64,000 nt of DNA from Allobosea sp. WAO (GTDB lineage Bacteria > Pseudomonadota > Alphaproteobacteria > Rhizobiales > Beijerinckiaceae): assembly GCF_001509835.1 (NCBI RefSeq), contig NZ_JXTJ01000016.1:62001-126000 (forward strand). The letters are read 5' to 3'. Both the position numbers and the translations under genes were made by a program. The notes under the pieces are model-generated. The model ran no database searches. It had not been told where the DNA came from and saw nothing but the letters and a program-made list of their open reading frames with translations. Numbering within the stretch: the stretch's first letter is position 1; each line of letters begins with the position of its first letter. Positions 6,285-14,882 of this stretch are shown here, in pieces.

Positions 6285-9149
6285 ATGGCCGGCATCGTGC
6301 TAGGGATCGTTCCCGAGCCCCCTCGCCGCGAAGACACAGCCGTGCAGCCGACCAACGACAAGCCTGCCCCGAAACTGGCCGAGCTGATCGAGGACCCGGC
6401 TGCGGCCGTCGCAAAGCTGGCACGACAACTCCGCGGTGGAAACGAGGCCCTGCGCGCCGAACTCGTCGCGGCCCTGCGCGACGCCCTCGAGGAAGGCCGC
6501 GTTTCGGCCAAGGACCTCCTCGCCCGGACCCGCAATGGTCTTGCCTGCGCCAAGCGGCTCTCGGCCTCGATGGATGCCGTCGTCGCCAGCCTGCACGCTG
6601 CGGCGACACGGCATTTCTATCCCGTCCAGAACCCCTCCTCCGGCGAGCGCATGGCCGTCGTCGCCGTCGGCGGCTATGGCCGCGGCACGCTGGCCCCCGG
6701 GTCGGATGTCGACCTCTTGTTCCTCTTTCCGGACAAGCAGACCGCCTGGGGCGAGAGCGTGGTCGAGGCCGTGCTCTACCCGCTCTGGGACCTGAAGCTG
6801 AAGGTCGGCCATTCCGTCCGCTCGATCGAGGACTGCATCCGCGAAGCCCGCGGCGACATGACGATCCGCACCGCGCTGCTGGAATCCCGTCTCGTCGCCG
6901 GCGATGCCACGTTGTTCAAGGAGATGCAGCGGCGCTACGGCGCCGAAGTCGTCGAGGGCACGGCGCCCGCCTTCACCGAGGCCAAGCTTGCCGAGCGCGA
7001 GACCAGGGTGATGCGGGCCGGCACCTCGCGCTATCTCGTCGAGCCCAACGTCAAGGACGGCAAGGGCGGGCTGCGTGACCTCAACACGCTGTTCTGGATC
7101 GCCAAATACGCCTATCGCGTCGACGATCCCGCGGATCTGGTCGAGGCCGGTCTGTTCGACGCAAGAGAACTCGCGATTTTCCAGCGCGCCGAGGAGTTCC
7201 TCTGGCGGGTGCGCTGCTGGATGCATTTCATCACTGGCCGGGCCGAGGAACGCCTTTCGTTCGACCTGCAGCGGCAAGTTGCGGCGGCGATCGGCTATGC
7301 CGGCCGCAATGGCCAGGCGCCGGTCGAGCGCTTCATGAAGGCCTATTTCCTCACGGCCAAGGACGTCGGCGACCTCACCGCGATCGTCTGCGCCGCGCTG
7401 GAGGCGCGCCAGCAGAAGCCGCGCGCCACGCTGACGCGGCTTCTCGGCTCGTTGACCAAACGCAAGCGCGTGCGCGCGCTCGGCCATCCCGATTTTACGC
7501 TGAAGGGCCAGCGCCTTGCCGTCATCGACGACGACGCCTTCAAGCGCGACCCGGTCAACCTGCTCCGGCTCTACGAGATCGCCAGCCGCGACGACCTCGC
7601 GATCCACCCCGATACCAGTCGGCTGGTGACGCAATCGCTCCGCCTGGTGACGGCCCAGCTGCGCCATGATCGCGAGGCCAACCGGATTTTCCTGGAGATC
7701 CTCACCTCGCGCCGCTCGCCCGAGGCCGTGCTGCGGCGCATGAACGAATCCGGCCTGCTCGGCCGCTTCATCCCTGATTTCGGCCGCGTCGTCGCGATGA
7801 TGCAGTTCAACATGTATCATCACTACACGGTCGACGAGCATCTGATCCGTTCGATCGGCATCCTCGCCGAGATCGATGCCGGAGCGCTGGAGGCCGAGCA
7901 TCCGCTGGCCAATTCGATCTTCGCCTCGATCGCCAACCGGCGCGCCCTCTATGTCGCGCTGTTCCTGCACGACATCGCCAAGGGCCGGCCGGAGGACCAT
8001 TCGGTCGCGGGAGCACGCATTGCGCGCAAGCTCTGCCGGCGCTTCGGCCTGAGCGAGGCGCAGACCGAGACCGTGGTCTGGCTGATCGAAAACCATCTGG
8101 TGATGTCGACGATCGCCCAGAGCCGCGATCTGGGCGATCCCAAGACGATCGAGAGTTTCGCCGCGATCGTACAGTCGCTGGAACGGCTGAAGCTGCTGCT
8201 CGTGCTCACCGTCGCCGACATCAAGGCTGTCGGCCCCGGCGTCTGGAACGGCTGGAAGGGTCAGCTCCTGCGCACGCTCTATTACGAGACCGAGATGGTG
8301 CTCGCCGGCGGCCATTCGGCGATCGAGCGCAAGGCAAGGGTCGAGCTGAAGCAGGACGCGCTCGCCGAAAAGCTCTCCGACTGGCAGCGGGACGCCGTTC
8401 AAGCCTATCTCGCCCGGCACTACCCGGCCTATTGGCTCAAGGTCGAGCTCGACCGGCAGGAGCAGCATGCGCGCTTCCTGCACGCAGCCGAGGCGGCTGG
8501 GCGCACCACCGCCACCAAGGTCGAGACCGACAGCTTCCGCGGCGTGACCGAGCTCACCATCCTGGCTCCGGACCATCCGAGGCTGCTCGCCATCGTCACC
8601 GGCGCCTGCGCGGCGGCCGGCGGCAACATCGTCGACGCCCAGATCTTCACCACGAGCGACGGGCTCGTGCTCGACACGATATTCGTTTCGCGCGCCTTCG
8701 AGCGCGACGACGACGAACTGCGCCGCGCCGAGCGGATTGCTGCGGCGATCGAGCGCGCGCTCAAGGGCGAGATCAAGATCGCCGATCTGGTGGCACAGCG
8801 CCGCGCCCCGCCGCCACGCGGCCAAACCTTCCAGGTCGCGCCAGAGGTCATCATCGACAATGTGCTATCGACCCGGCACACCGTTCTGGAGGTTTCCGGG
8901 CTCGACCGGCCGGGCCTGCTCTACGATCTCACCACCGCGATCTCGAAGCTCAATCTCAACATCGCCTCGGCCCACATCGCCACTTTCGGGGAGAAGGCGG
9001 TCGACGTGTTCTACGTCACCGACCTGACCGGAGCGAAGATCACGACCACGGCGCGCCAGCTGATCATCCGCCAGGCGCTGCTCGCCGTATTCAGCTTCGA
9101 CCACGACAAGACCCCGGCCGCGCGGGGCAAAGCACCAGCCCGAGCTTGA
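6285..9149 (+). CDS. glnD: [Protein-PII] uridylyltransferase/uridylyl-removing enzyme
   Basis: A 954-residue bifunctional nitrogen sensor that uridylylates PII proteins when glutamine is low and deuridylylates them when it is high. Domains in order are the nucleotidyltransferase with 'GGYGRGTLAPGSDVDLLF' (about residues 129-146), a helical linker, an HD hydrolase with HDIAKG at about residue 562, and two C-terminal ACT domains (about 752-830 and 865-945) that sense glutamine. The length matches alphaproteobacterial GlnD. An ATG at 6285 is used; a GTG at 6342 is a possible alternative. The gene is divergent from the SAM-II ABC operon. Confidence 0.96.
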   Translation: MAGIVLGIVPEPPRREDTAVQPTNDKPAPKLAELIEDPAAAVAKLARQLRGGNEALRAELVAALRDALEEGRVSAKDLLARTRNGLACAKRLSASMDAVVASLHAAATRHFYPVQNPSSGERMAVVAVGGYGRGTLAPGSDVDLLFLFPDKQTAWGESVVEAVLYPLWDLKLKVGHSVRSIEDCIREARGDMTIRTALLESRLVAGDATLFKEMQRRYGAEVVEGTAPAFTEAKLAERETRVMRAGTSRYLVEPNVKDGKGGLRDLNTLFWIAKYAYRVDDPADLVEAGLFDARELAIFQRAEEFLWRVRCWMHFITGRAEERLSFDLQRQVAAAIGYAGRNGQAPVERFMKAYFLTAKDVGDLTAIVCAALEARQQKPRATLTRLLGSLTKRKRVRALGHPDFTLKGQRLAVIDDDAFKRDPVNLLRLYEIASRDDLAIHPDTSRLVTQSLRLVTAQLRHDREANRIFLEILTSRRSPEAVLRRMNESGLLGRFIPDFGRVVAMMQFNMYHHYTVDEHLIRSIGILAEIDAGALEAEHPLANSIFASIANRRALYVALFLHDIAKGRPEDHSVAGARIARKLCRRFGLSEAQTETVVWLIENHLVMSTIAQSRDLGDPKTIESFAAIVQSLERLKLLLVLTVADIKAVGPGVWNGWKGQLLRTLYYETEMVLAGGHSAIERKARVELKQDALAEKLSDWQRDAVQAYLARHYPAYWLKVELDRQEQHARFLHAAEAAGRTTATKVETDSFRGVTELTILAPDHPRLLAIVTGACAAAGGNIVDAQIFTTSDGLVLDTIFVSRAFERDDDELRRAERIAAAIERALKGEIKIADLVAQRRAPPPRGQTFQVAPEVIIDNVLSTRHTVLEVSGLDRPGLLYDLTTAISKLNLNIASAHIATFGEKAVDVFYVTDLTGAKITTTARQLIIRQALLAVFSFDHDKTPAARGKAPARA

Positions 9150-9166
9150 TTTCGGGCGACCGAAAT
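9149..9166 (+). terminator. hairpin after glnD
   Basis: The glnD stop codon overlaps the first base of a perfect seven-base stem (ATTTCGG/CCGAAAT) closed by a GCGA tetraloop. The palindrome CCGATATCGG follows directly. There is no T-run, so termination would be weak or Rho-assisted. A further GCGGGA/TCCCGC stem occurs before grpE. Confidence 0.4.
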
Positions 9167-9242
9167 CCGATATCGGCCTCGAAACAGGCGCGGGACCAGC
9201 TCCCGCCCCTGACAGTTTGCATGACCGGAGTTTGATGACGCG

Positions 9243-9839
9243 ATGACGCAGAACCCTGCGATGGACGATCCCAAGCCCGAGACGGAAGCCCAGATCGAGA
9301 CTGAGGGCCAGGCGCCCGACGCCCTCGCCGCCGCCGAGGCCGAACGCGACGACCTCAAGGACAAGCTGCTGCGCACGCTCGCCGAGATGGAGAATCTGCG
9401 CCGCCGCACCGAGCGCGAGATCGCCGACGCCAAGGCCTATGCCGTGACCAGCTTCGCCCGCGACATGCTGGGCTCGGCAGACAACCTCCGCCGCGCCATC
9501 GAGAGCGTGCCCGCGACAGCCGAGGCCGCCGCCGATTCGGCCTTGAAGTCCGTTGTGGAAGGGGTCGAACTCACCGAGCGCGAACTGCTCAAGACGCTGG
9601 AGCGCCATGGCGTGCGGCGCATCGAGCCGCATGGCGAGAAGTTCGACCCGAACATGCACCAGGCGATGTTCGAGGCGCCCGACGAGAGCATCGCCAAGGG
9701 CCTGGTCTCGAAGGTGGTGCAGACCGGCTACAAGATCGGCGAGCGCGTGCTGCGGCCGGCGCTGGTCGGCGTCTCGGCCGGCAGCGCCAAGCCGACGGCG
9801 AACGGCGCCCAAGGCCCTGACGAGGCCTCCGGCAACTAA
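9243..9839 (+). CDS. grpE: Nucleotide exchange factor GrpE
   Basis: A 198-residue co-chaperone that releases ADP from DnaK. The N-terminal 20 residues are acidic and disordered, followed by the long dimeric coiled coil ('KDKLLRTLAEMENLRRRTEREI', residues about 39-60). The C-terminal beta-wing domain includes 'GEKFDPNMHQAMFE' and 'VVQTGYKIGERVLRPALVGVS', the GrpE signature region. The length is typical. It follows glnD by 93 bp. Confidence 0.96.
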   Translation: MTQNPAMDDPKPETEAQIETEGQAPDALAAAEAERDDLKDKLLRTLAEMENLRRRTEREIADAKAYAVTSFARDMLGSADNLRRAIESVPATAEAAADSALKSVVEGVELTERELLKTLERHGVRRIEPHGEKFDPNMHQAMFEAPDESIAKGLVSKVVQTGYKIGERVLRPALVGVSAGSAKPTANGAQGPDEASGN

Positions 9840-9850
9840 GCGACAGCGCA

Positions 9851-9880
9851 AGGGCAAGCGAGGTCGCTCGCCCTCGTCTT
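9851..9880 (+). terminator. terminator-like hairpin after grpE
   Basis: Eleven-base arms (9851-9861 and 9864-9874) with one mismatch and a GG turn are followed by the T-rich CGTCTTAGTC. The hairpin sits between the convergent grpE and alkB genes. Confidence 0.5.
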
Positions 9881-9910
9881 AGTCAATCTTCTTGGCCGAG
9901 CCGTCGAGGA

Positions 9911-10534
9911 TCAGACCGGCGGCTTGGTCACGCGGCGCAGCGTCAGGTTGATCCTCCCGCTCTGCGGCAACAGGCTCGACGAGCCCGCGAGGATGCGGTC
10001 GATGCCGTGATAGGCCAGCCTCGCCTCGCCGCCGAAGACGAGCGCATCGCCCGAGGCCAGCTTCAGCGAAACCGTCTTGCCGCCGCGCACCGTGCCGCCG
10101 ATGCGGAAGACGGCCGTGTCGCCGAGCGAGAGCGACAGGACGGGCGCGGCGAAGTCCTCCTCGTCACGGTCCTGGTGCAGCCCCATTTTTGCCGCCTGCT
10201 CGTAGAAATTGATCAGGCAGGCCTGCGGCGGATGCGGATAGCCCGCGAGGTCCTCCCAGGCGCGCAGCAGCCGCGAAGGCATGGCCGGCCAGGGCGCACC
10301 GGTTTCCGGATGATCAGGCTGGTAGCGATAGCCGCGCTCGTCCGAGACCCAGCCGAGCGCGCCGCAATTCGTCATCCGGACCGAGAAGGGCTTTCCCGTC
10401 TTCGGCATGCGCGGGACGAAGAACGGCGCCTGCCGCGCGACCTCGCGCAATTCGCCGACCAGCGCCGCTTGCTCACCTGCGTCGAGATACCCCGGCCAAT
10501 GGGTGACGCCGGGGGCAACCGCGAGCGGCGCCAT
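9911..10534 (-). CDS. alkB: AlkB-type alkylated DNA repair dioxygenase
   Basis: A 207-residue Fe(II)/2-oxoglutarate dioxygenase that oxidatively removes methyl groups from 1-methyladenine and 3-methylcytosine. The iron ligands are His and Asp of 'LHQDRDE' and the later His of 'AYHGIDRI'. Arg of 'SGRINLTLRR' would bind 2-oxoglutarate. 'QACLINFYEQAAKMGLHQD' matches the AlkB substrate lid and core. The gene ends 5 bp upstream of nothing else and begins 5 bp after the dapB stop, so the two are likely co-transcribed. Confidence 0.93.
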   Translation of the reverse strand: MAPLAVAPGVTHWPGYLDAGEQAALVGELREVARQAPFFVPRMPKTGKPFSVRMTNCGALGWVSDERGYRYQPDHPETGAPWPAMPSRLLRAWEDLAGYPHPPQACLINFYEQAAKMGLHQDRDEEDFAAPVLSLSLGDTAVFRIGGTVRGGKTVSLKLASGDALVFGGEARLAYHGIDRILAGSSSLLPQSGRINLTLRRVTKPPV

Positions 10535-10539
10535 CGGGA

Positions 10540-11355
10540 TCAGAACTTGTCGAGCCCGAGCACGTCGGCCATCGAATAGAGCCCGGGCTTGCGGCCGCGG
10601 CCCCAGAGCGCCGCCTTGACCGCGCCCTGTGCGAACAGGCTGCGATCCTCGGCGATATGGGCGAGCTCGAGCCGCTCGCCAGCCCCGGCGAAGATCACCT
10701 TGTGATCGCCGACCACCGTGCCGCCGCGCAAAGCGGTAAAGCCGATCGCGCCGGCCGGGCGAGCCCCGACCTGGCCGTCGCGCACGGCGACGCGGGCCTG
10801 GGCGAGATCGACGCCGCGGCCTTCCGCCGCCGCCTCGCCGAGCAGCACCGCCGTGCCCGAGGGCGCGTCGACCTTCATGCGGTGATGCATCTCGGTGATC
10901 TCGATGTCCCAGTCGGCGCCGAGCGTCGTGGCGACCTTGCGCACCAGCGCAGCCAGGAGATTGACGCCGAGGCTCATATTGCCGGAGCGGATGATGGCCG
11001 CATGCCGCGCGGCGGCCTCGAGCCTCGCGAGATGGCCAGGCTCCAGCCCGGTCGTGCCGACGACATGGGCGATGCGAGCCTGGGCGGCGAGGCCGGCAAA
11101 GGCGACTGTGGCCTCAGGCGAGGTGAAATCGAGCACGCCCTCAGCCTCGACGAAGGCTGGCAGGGCATCGTCGGTGACGATGACGCCGCTGGCGGGCAGG
11201 CCGGCCAGCACCGCTGCGTCCTGGCCGATCGCGGGCGAGCCGGGACGCTCGATCGCGGCGCTGAGCACGCAGCCCTGCGCCTCCGCGACCGCCTTGATCA
11301 GCGTGCGGCCCATCCGGCCGGCGGCGCCGACGACGACGAGGCGCATGTCGCTCAT
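10540..11355 (-). CDS. dapB: 4-hydroxy-tetrahydrodipicolinate reductase
   Basis: A 271-residue enzyme of the lysine and diaminopimelate pathway that reduces hydroxy-tetrahydrodipicolinate with NAD(P)H. The nucleotide-binding loop is 'GAAGRMGRTL' near residue 10. 'EITEMHHRMKVDAPSGTA' carries the catalytic His and Lys, and 'GNMSLGVN' is conserved in the family. I use the ATG at 11355, since the 12 upstream codons in frame show no family resemblance. alkB follows 5 bp downstream. Confidence 0.95.
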   Translation of the reverse strand: MSDMRLVVVGAAGRMGRTLIKAVAEAQGCVLSAAIERPGSPAIGQDAAVLAGLPASGVIVTDDALPAFVEAEGVLDFTSPEATVAFAGLAAQARIAHVVGTTGLEPGHLARLEAAARHAAIIRSGNMSLGVNLLAALVRKVATTLGADWDIEITEMHHRMKVDAPSGTAVLLGEAAAEGRGVDLAQARVAVRDGQVGARPAGAIGFTALRGGTVVGDHKVIFAGAGERLELAHIAEDRSLFAQGAVKAALWGRGRKPGLYSMADVLGLDKF

Positions 11356-11433
11356 GATGAAACGCTCCAGAAATGCCAAGCCAGCGCCCACGCGGGCGAC
11401 GGCAATGCCTATAAGCCGCTTCGGCGCCGGCCG

Positions 11434-11466
11434 AAACGAAAAACGGCCGGGCGAACCCGGCCGTTC
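11434..11466 (-). terminator. intrinsic terminator of the Tim44-like gene
   Basis: Read leftwards, perfect nine-base arms ACGGCCGGG/CCCGGCCGT with a TTCG tetraloop are followed by TTTTCGTTT. It lies 22 bp after the stop of the Tim44-like gene and before dapB, in the right orientation to stop that transcript. Confidence 0.85.
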
Positions 11467-11487
11467 CGATAAGAGGTGAAGCTGGCC

Positions 11488-12465
11488 TTACTCGGCCGGC
11501 TGGATCGCCGAGACCTGCCACTGGCCGCCGCGCGGACGCACGAAGGTCCAGAGCTCGGTGACCTCGCGCGGGATCGTGGCGTGGCCCTCGACGACGCGGC
11601 CGCCCTCACGCTCGACCAGCGCATTGAGCGAGCTGAACCGCATCGCGACCGTGGCGTATTCGACGCCGGCCTCGCGCCAGGATTCGGCGAGGTCGCCCTG
11701 CAGCAACTTGACGTCGGCGACGCGGTCGACGAGGCCCTTGCCGGCGTTCTCGGCGATGTCTTCGGAGAAATAGCCAGCCATCTCCGGGGTAGCGAGACGA
11801 CGCAGCGTGCCGAGATCCTCGTTCGAATAGGCGATCTGGACGTCGTTGAGCAGACGCTCGAAGCTGCCGTAATCGGCCGGCGCGAGCTCGAACTCGACCG
11901 GCTTGGCCGCGGCAGTCGCCGCACCCATGCCGCCCATCATGCCGCCCACGCGCTGCGCAGCCTGCGGCTGCTCCGGCTGATAGGGCGCACGATCAAGCGG
12001 CGCGCCGGCAGCGGCGAGCTGCGGCTGCGAGCGGCGACGGAAGAAGCGCAGCGCGAGCCAGATCAGGCCGCCGATCAGCGCAACCTGGAACAGCATGCCG
12101 AGCATGCCAGCAAGGCCGCCGAAGCCGGCGCCCGAGAGCAGGCCGAACAGGCCGGCGCCGAGCAGACCAGCGCCGATGCCCATCATCATGTTGCGGGCGA
12201 AAGACGGACGCGCCGCCTGGGCGGCGGCGGCAGCGCCGGGGGCGGCCGCCGAAGCGCTGGGCGCAGGGGTCGCGGTACGCTGCATCGGCGCAGCGCCGGT
12301 CGGCGCCGTCTGGGTCGGCGCAACCTGCTGCGTGGTGCGCGAACCGCGGCTGCCAAAGCCCTTGCCACCGCCGGGCCGAGCCTCGGCGAGGACGGGAACG
12401 AGCAACAGCGCACCAGCCACAAGGGCGACGGCCCGGCCACGCCGGGCAAGCGAAATCAAAGACAT
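11488..12465 (-). CDS. Tim44-like domain membrane protein
   Basis: A 325-residue protein with an N-terminal signal or anchor segment ('VALVAGALLLVPVLAEA'), a low-complexity Ala/Pro/Thr region, then a Gly-rich hydrophobic stretch and a strong membrane span (about residues 108-145) ending in 'RFFRRR'. The C-terminal 120 residues are a Tim44-like domain ('YGSFERLLNDVQIAYSNEDL', 'TELWTFVRP'). In mitochondria this fold links the import motor to the translocon; in bacteria its role is not settled. The start at 12465 has GGGAGGG just upstream. An intrinsic terminator follows. Confidence 0.87.
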   Translation of the reverse strand: MSLISLARRGRAVALVAGALLLVPVLAEARPGGGKGFGSRGSRTTQQVAPTQTAPTGAAPMQRTATPAPSASAAAPGAAAAAQAARPSFARNMMMGIGAGLLGAGLFGLLSGAGFGGLAGMLGMLFQVALIGGLIWLALRFFRRRSQPQLAAAGAPLDRAPYQPEQPQAAQRVGGMMGGMGAATAAAKPVEFELAPADYGSFERLLNDVQIAYSNEDLGTLRRLATPEMAGYFSEDIAENAGKGLVDRVADVKLLQGDLAESWREAGVEYATVAMRFSSLNALVEREGGRVVEGHATIPREVTELWTFVRPRGGQWQVSAIQPAE

Positions 12466-12648
12466 GGTCCCTCCCGGGGCCGGATTGGCCCTCTTCGCGC
12501 AAATATGGAGGGGTCGTACGACTTTCGCAAGGTGAGAGCCCTGCCGGAAAGCGCAGTTTCCGCCAGCGGCGGGCGGTTTAGGCCGCGAGCGCTCCATGCT
12601 ATGCTTTCGGCTTCGTTACGCAGCGACAGCGAACGAAAGGAGCAGGCC

Positions 12649-12972
12649 ATGATCCGGATCATTCGGAGGCTGCACCGCACCGGCGCGACGGCATCATGCC
12701 TCGCCGCGCCTCTCGCGACATCGCTGCTGCTCCTGGCGCTCCAGGCGCAGTTCCTGCCGGCGCAAGCGCAGGACCATGCCGAGGCGCTCGACCGGCCGCG
12801 AATGGCCCAGGCGCCCGAGCCCTATTGCTTCTGCTGGAGCGACGGCAAGAAGATCGCGGAGGGCGCGACCGCCTGCATCCGCACCACCAAGGGACGACGC
12901 CTCGCCCTGTGCGGCCGGGTCATCAACATGATGTCCTGGGAGGTCAGCGAGAATCCCTGCCCCGAGAGCTGA
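12649..12972 (+). CDS. small secreted cysteine-containing protein of unknown function
   Basis: A 107-residue protein with an Arg-rich n-region, a hydrophobic core and a probable cleavage site after 'LPAQAQ' (about residue 41). The mature part of about 65 residues holds five cysteines, including a CFC motif, which suggests disulfides in the periplasm. AAAGGAG lies just upstream of the ATG. It is divergent from the Tim44-like gene. I do not recognise a family. Confidence 0.7.
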   Translation: MIRIIRRLHRTGATASCLAAPLATSLLLLALQAQFLPAQAQDHAEALDRPRMAQAPEPYCFCWSDGKKIAEGATACIRTTKGRRLALCGRVINMMSWEVSENPCPES

Positions 12973-13027
12973 GCGGAGCACCGCGAGCGCGGCACCTCAG
13001 GCCGAACGGGGCTTGCAACGAGACCCC

Positions 13028-13066
13028 GGAAAAGGAAAAGCGCCGCCGGTTTCTTCCGGCGACGCT
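13028..13066 (-). terminator. intrinsic terminator of the 27-residue micropeptide gene
   Basis: Ten-base arms (13065-13056 and 13049-13040 on the minus strand, one T-G pair) with a six-base loop are followed by TTTTCCTTTTCC. It sits 45 bp after the micropeptide stop and is oriented leftwards, away from the neighbouring plus-strand gene. Confidence 0.8.
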
Positions 13067-13110
13067 CCCCTAACCGTCTCTATGGTCCTTCGACTTCAGA
13101 CTGACTTTTG

Positions 13111-13194
13111 TCAGAACGCTCCGACCACGATCGCCAGAACCAGCAGAAAAGCCGCTCCCATGGCCAACCGGTCGAGACTTAGCGCAAGGCTCAT
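13111..13194 (-). CDS. 27-residue single-span membrane micropeptide
   Basis: A short frame of 28 codons starting with ATG at 13194 and ending TGA at 13111. The start has an excellent Shine-Dalgarno sequence, AAGGAGGG, four bases upstream. The peptide begins MSLALSLDRL and then gives a hydrophobic stretch ending VLAIVVGAF, enough for one membrane span. A terminator follows at once and an extended -10-like TGCTAACG lies upstream near 13230. Strong initiation, autonomous termination and a coherent transmembrane segment support a real gene. Function is unknown; such peptides often modulate membrane complexes. Confidence 0.7.
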   Translation of the reverse strand: MSLALSLDRLAMGAAFLLVLAIVVGAF

Positions 13195-13475
13195 TGAACC
13201 CTCCTTTGTCATTGACCTGTCGCCGACGTTAGCAGAATCGAGCCTCGCCGCAAGCGGAAACGGCGCGAGAAGCGGAAGCCGGCGAGAGCAATGACCTTAA
13301 TCAAGGGTTAAAGCATTCATTCGCTTTGTATATGGTCAAGATCAAGACCTTTCTCGTAAAAGGCTTTAGTATTCACAGGTCAACAATAGACAGTGACCAT
13401 CACAATCCCGCCCGAGTTGTTGCGGCGCAATATTGTCCCACGCGGAACAGACGTCACCCTCCGGCCGACGTTTCG
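13195..13475. other. AT-richer intergenic region
   Basis: About 280 bp between the micropeptide start and the amidase stop. It holds the likely micropeptide promoter (extended -10-like TGCTAACG near 13230) and a stretch from 13300 to 13440 that is clearly more AT-rich than its surroundings. No supported gene, RNA fold or repeat was found in it. Confidence 0.5.
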
Positions 13476-14720
13476 TCAAGCGGCGGCCACGATGAGTCGC
13501 TCCAGCGCCTTGCCCACGGCAATCACCTGCGCGTCAGCGCCGAAGCGTCCGACGAGCTGGAAAGAGACCGGCAGGCCGCGCGGGCCGCGCATCAGCGGCA
13601 CGGTCAGGCATGGCGTCCCCATCAGGGTCCAAAGCCGGTTGAAGCGGGAATCGCCGGTCGAGGCCAGCGTCGCCGGCGCCTCGCCGGGTGCGGCATAGGT
13701 CACGAGGACATCGACCTCGCCGAGCCAGGCCTCGGTGACGTGACGCCCGCGCCGCGCGACGCGCCTCGCCTCGTCGTACTGCGCCGGCGTCGTCCGGCGG
13801 GCCTCGTCGAGATAGGCGCGCAGCTTGGGCGGCAAGGCATCGCGATGGTTGGCATATTCCCAGCCCAGGGCCTGCGTCGCCTCCCAGTCCTGCAGCGGCC
13901 CGTGCGCCTTGAAGGCATCGGCGAGCTCGGCAGGCGCGACCCGTTCCACGACGCTCGCGCCGGCCTGCCGCGCCAGCGCGGCGATGCGCTGCAAGGCCTC
14001 CTCGCAGGCAGGTTCCGGCGCCTCGGCGAATTCCTGGCGGTTGAGGCCGAGCCGGAGCCCCTGCAACGATGCCTCGGTGGCATCAAGTTCCGGCCGGACG
14101 GTCAGCGCCGCCAGGGCGAAGCCCAGATCGTCGGCGCTGGCCGCCATCAGGCCGAGCGTATCGAGCGAGCGCGAATACGGCTTCACGCCGACGGTGGGCA
14201 GCAGATCATAGGAAGGCTTGATGGCAGCCGCGCCACAATAGGCCGCCGGGCGGATCACCGAACCGCCGGTCTGCGTGCCGATGGCGAGCGGGATCAGCCC
14301 GGCTGCGACCGCCGCGGCCGAGCCGGCCGACGAGCCGCCGGGGCTGGCAGTCGGATCGTGCGGATTGCGGGTCGGGGCGGGATCGAGAAAGGCGAAGGCG
14401 GTGGTCTGGGTCTTGCCGGCGATCGTCGCGCCGGCCGCTTTCAGCGCCATGACGATCGCGGCGTCAGCGCGTGGCTGCCAGCCCTCATAGATCGGCGAGC
14501 CCATTCCGGTCGGCAGATCGGCGGTGTCGATGATGTCCTTGACGCCGCAGGCGATGCCGGCGAGCGGGCCCTCGCCCGGCTCCAAGGCCTGCGGGCGACT
14601 GGCGAAGGCGCGCAGCTCGCCGTCGCGCGCCTCGATGCGGCTTTCGCTCTCGGCGAGGGCCGCCTGGGCGGAAACCTCGCCATTGGCGACACGGCGGGCA
14701 ATCTCGCGAACCGAAAGCAT
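13476..14720 (-). CDS. Amidase signature family protein
   Basis: A 414-residue Ser-cisSer-Lys hydrolase. Lys61 is in 'GVKDIIDT', the cis-Ser is Ser130 in 'SPGGSSAGSAAAVAAG', and the nucleophile is Ser154 in 'TGGSVIRPA'. The protein is shorter than most GatA-type amidases (450-490), mostly at the C-terminus, so a role in small-molecule amide catabolism is more likely than tRNA amidation. It follows an SDR gene by 162 bp on the same strand. The start at 14720 fits where homology begins. Confidence 0.88.
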   Translation of the reverse strand: MLSVREIARRVANGEVSAQAALAESESRIEARDGELRAFASRPQALEPGEGPLAGIACGVKDIIDTADLPTGMGSPIYEGWQPRADAAIVMALKAAGATIAGKTQTTAFAFLDPAPTRNPHDPTASPGGSSAGSAAAVAAGLIPLAIGTQTGGSVIRPAAYCGAAAIKPSYDLLPTVGVKPYSRSLDTLGLMAASADDLGFALAALTVRPELDATEASLQGLRLGLNRQEFAEAPEPACEEALQRIAALARQAGASVVERVAPAELADAFKAHGPLQDWEATQALGWEYANHRDALPPKLRAYLDEARRTTPAQYDEARRVARRGRHVTEAWLGEVDVLVTYAAPGEAPATLASTGDSRFNRLWTLMGTPCLTVPLMRGPRGLPVSFQLVGRFGADAQVIAVGKALERLIVAAA

Positions 14721-14882
14721 GGCACGTTCCTGGATGGCATAGCGGCCGCAGGCTCGGGCCGGACAAGGCATGCTGGCACGAAGCCGTCGCGCTGCGGTAG
14801 CCGGCAAATCGCGGCCATGTAGCAGTCTGGTGCATGGCCCCGCTATAGCAGCCGGGGCCATGCGGGCTTCAGGCGAGGCGGC

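Noticed and set aside
6300..8825. 841-codon open frame on the minus strand opposite glnD
   Set aside because: glnD is certain by its domains; the antisense frame shows no family features.
13326..14822. 498-codon plus-strand frame over the amidase gene
   Set aside because: The amidase triad on the other strand is unambiguous; the plus frame is a shadow.
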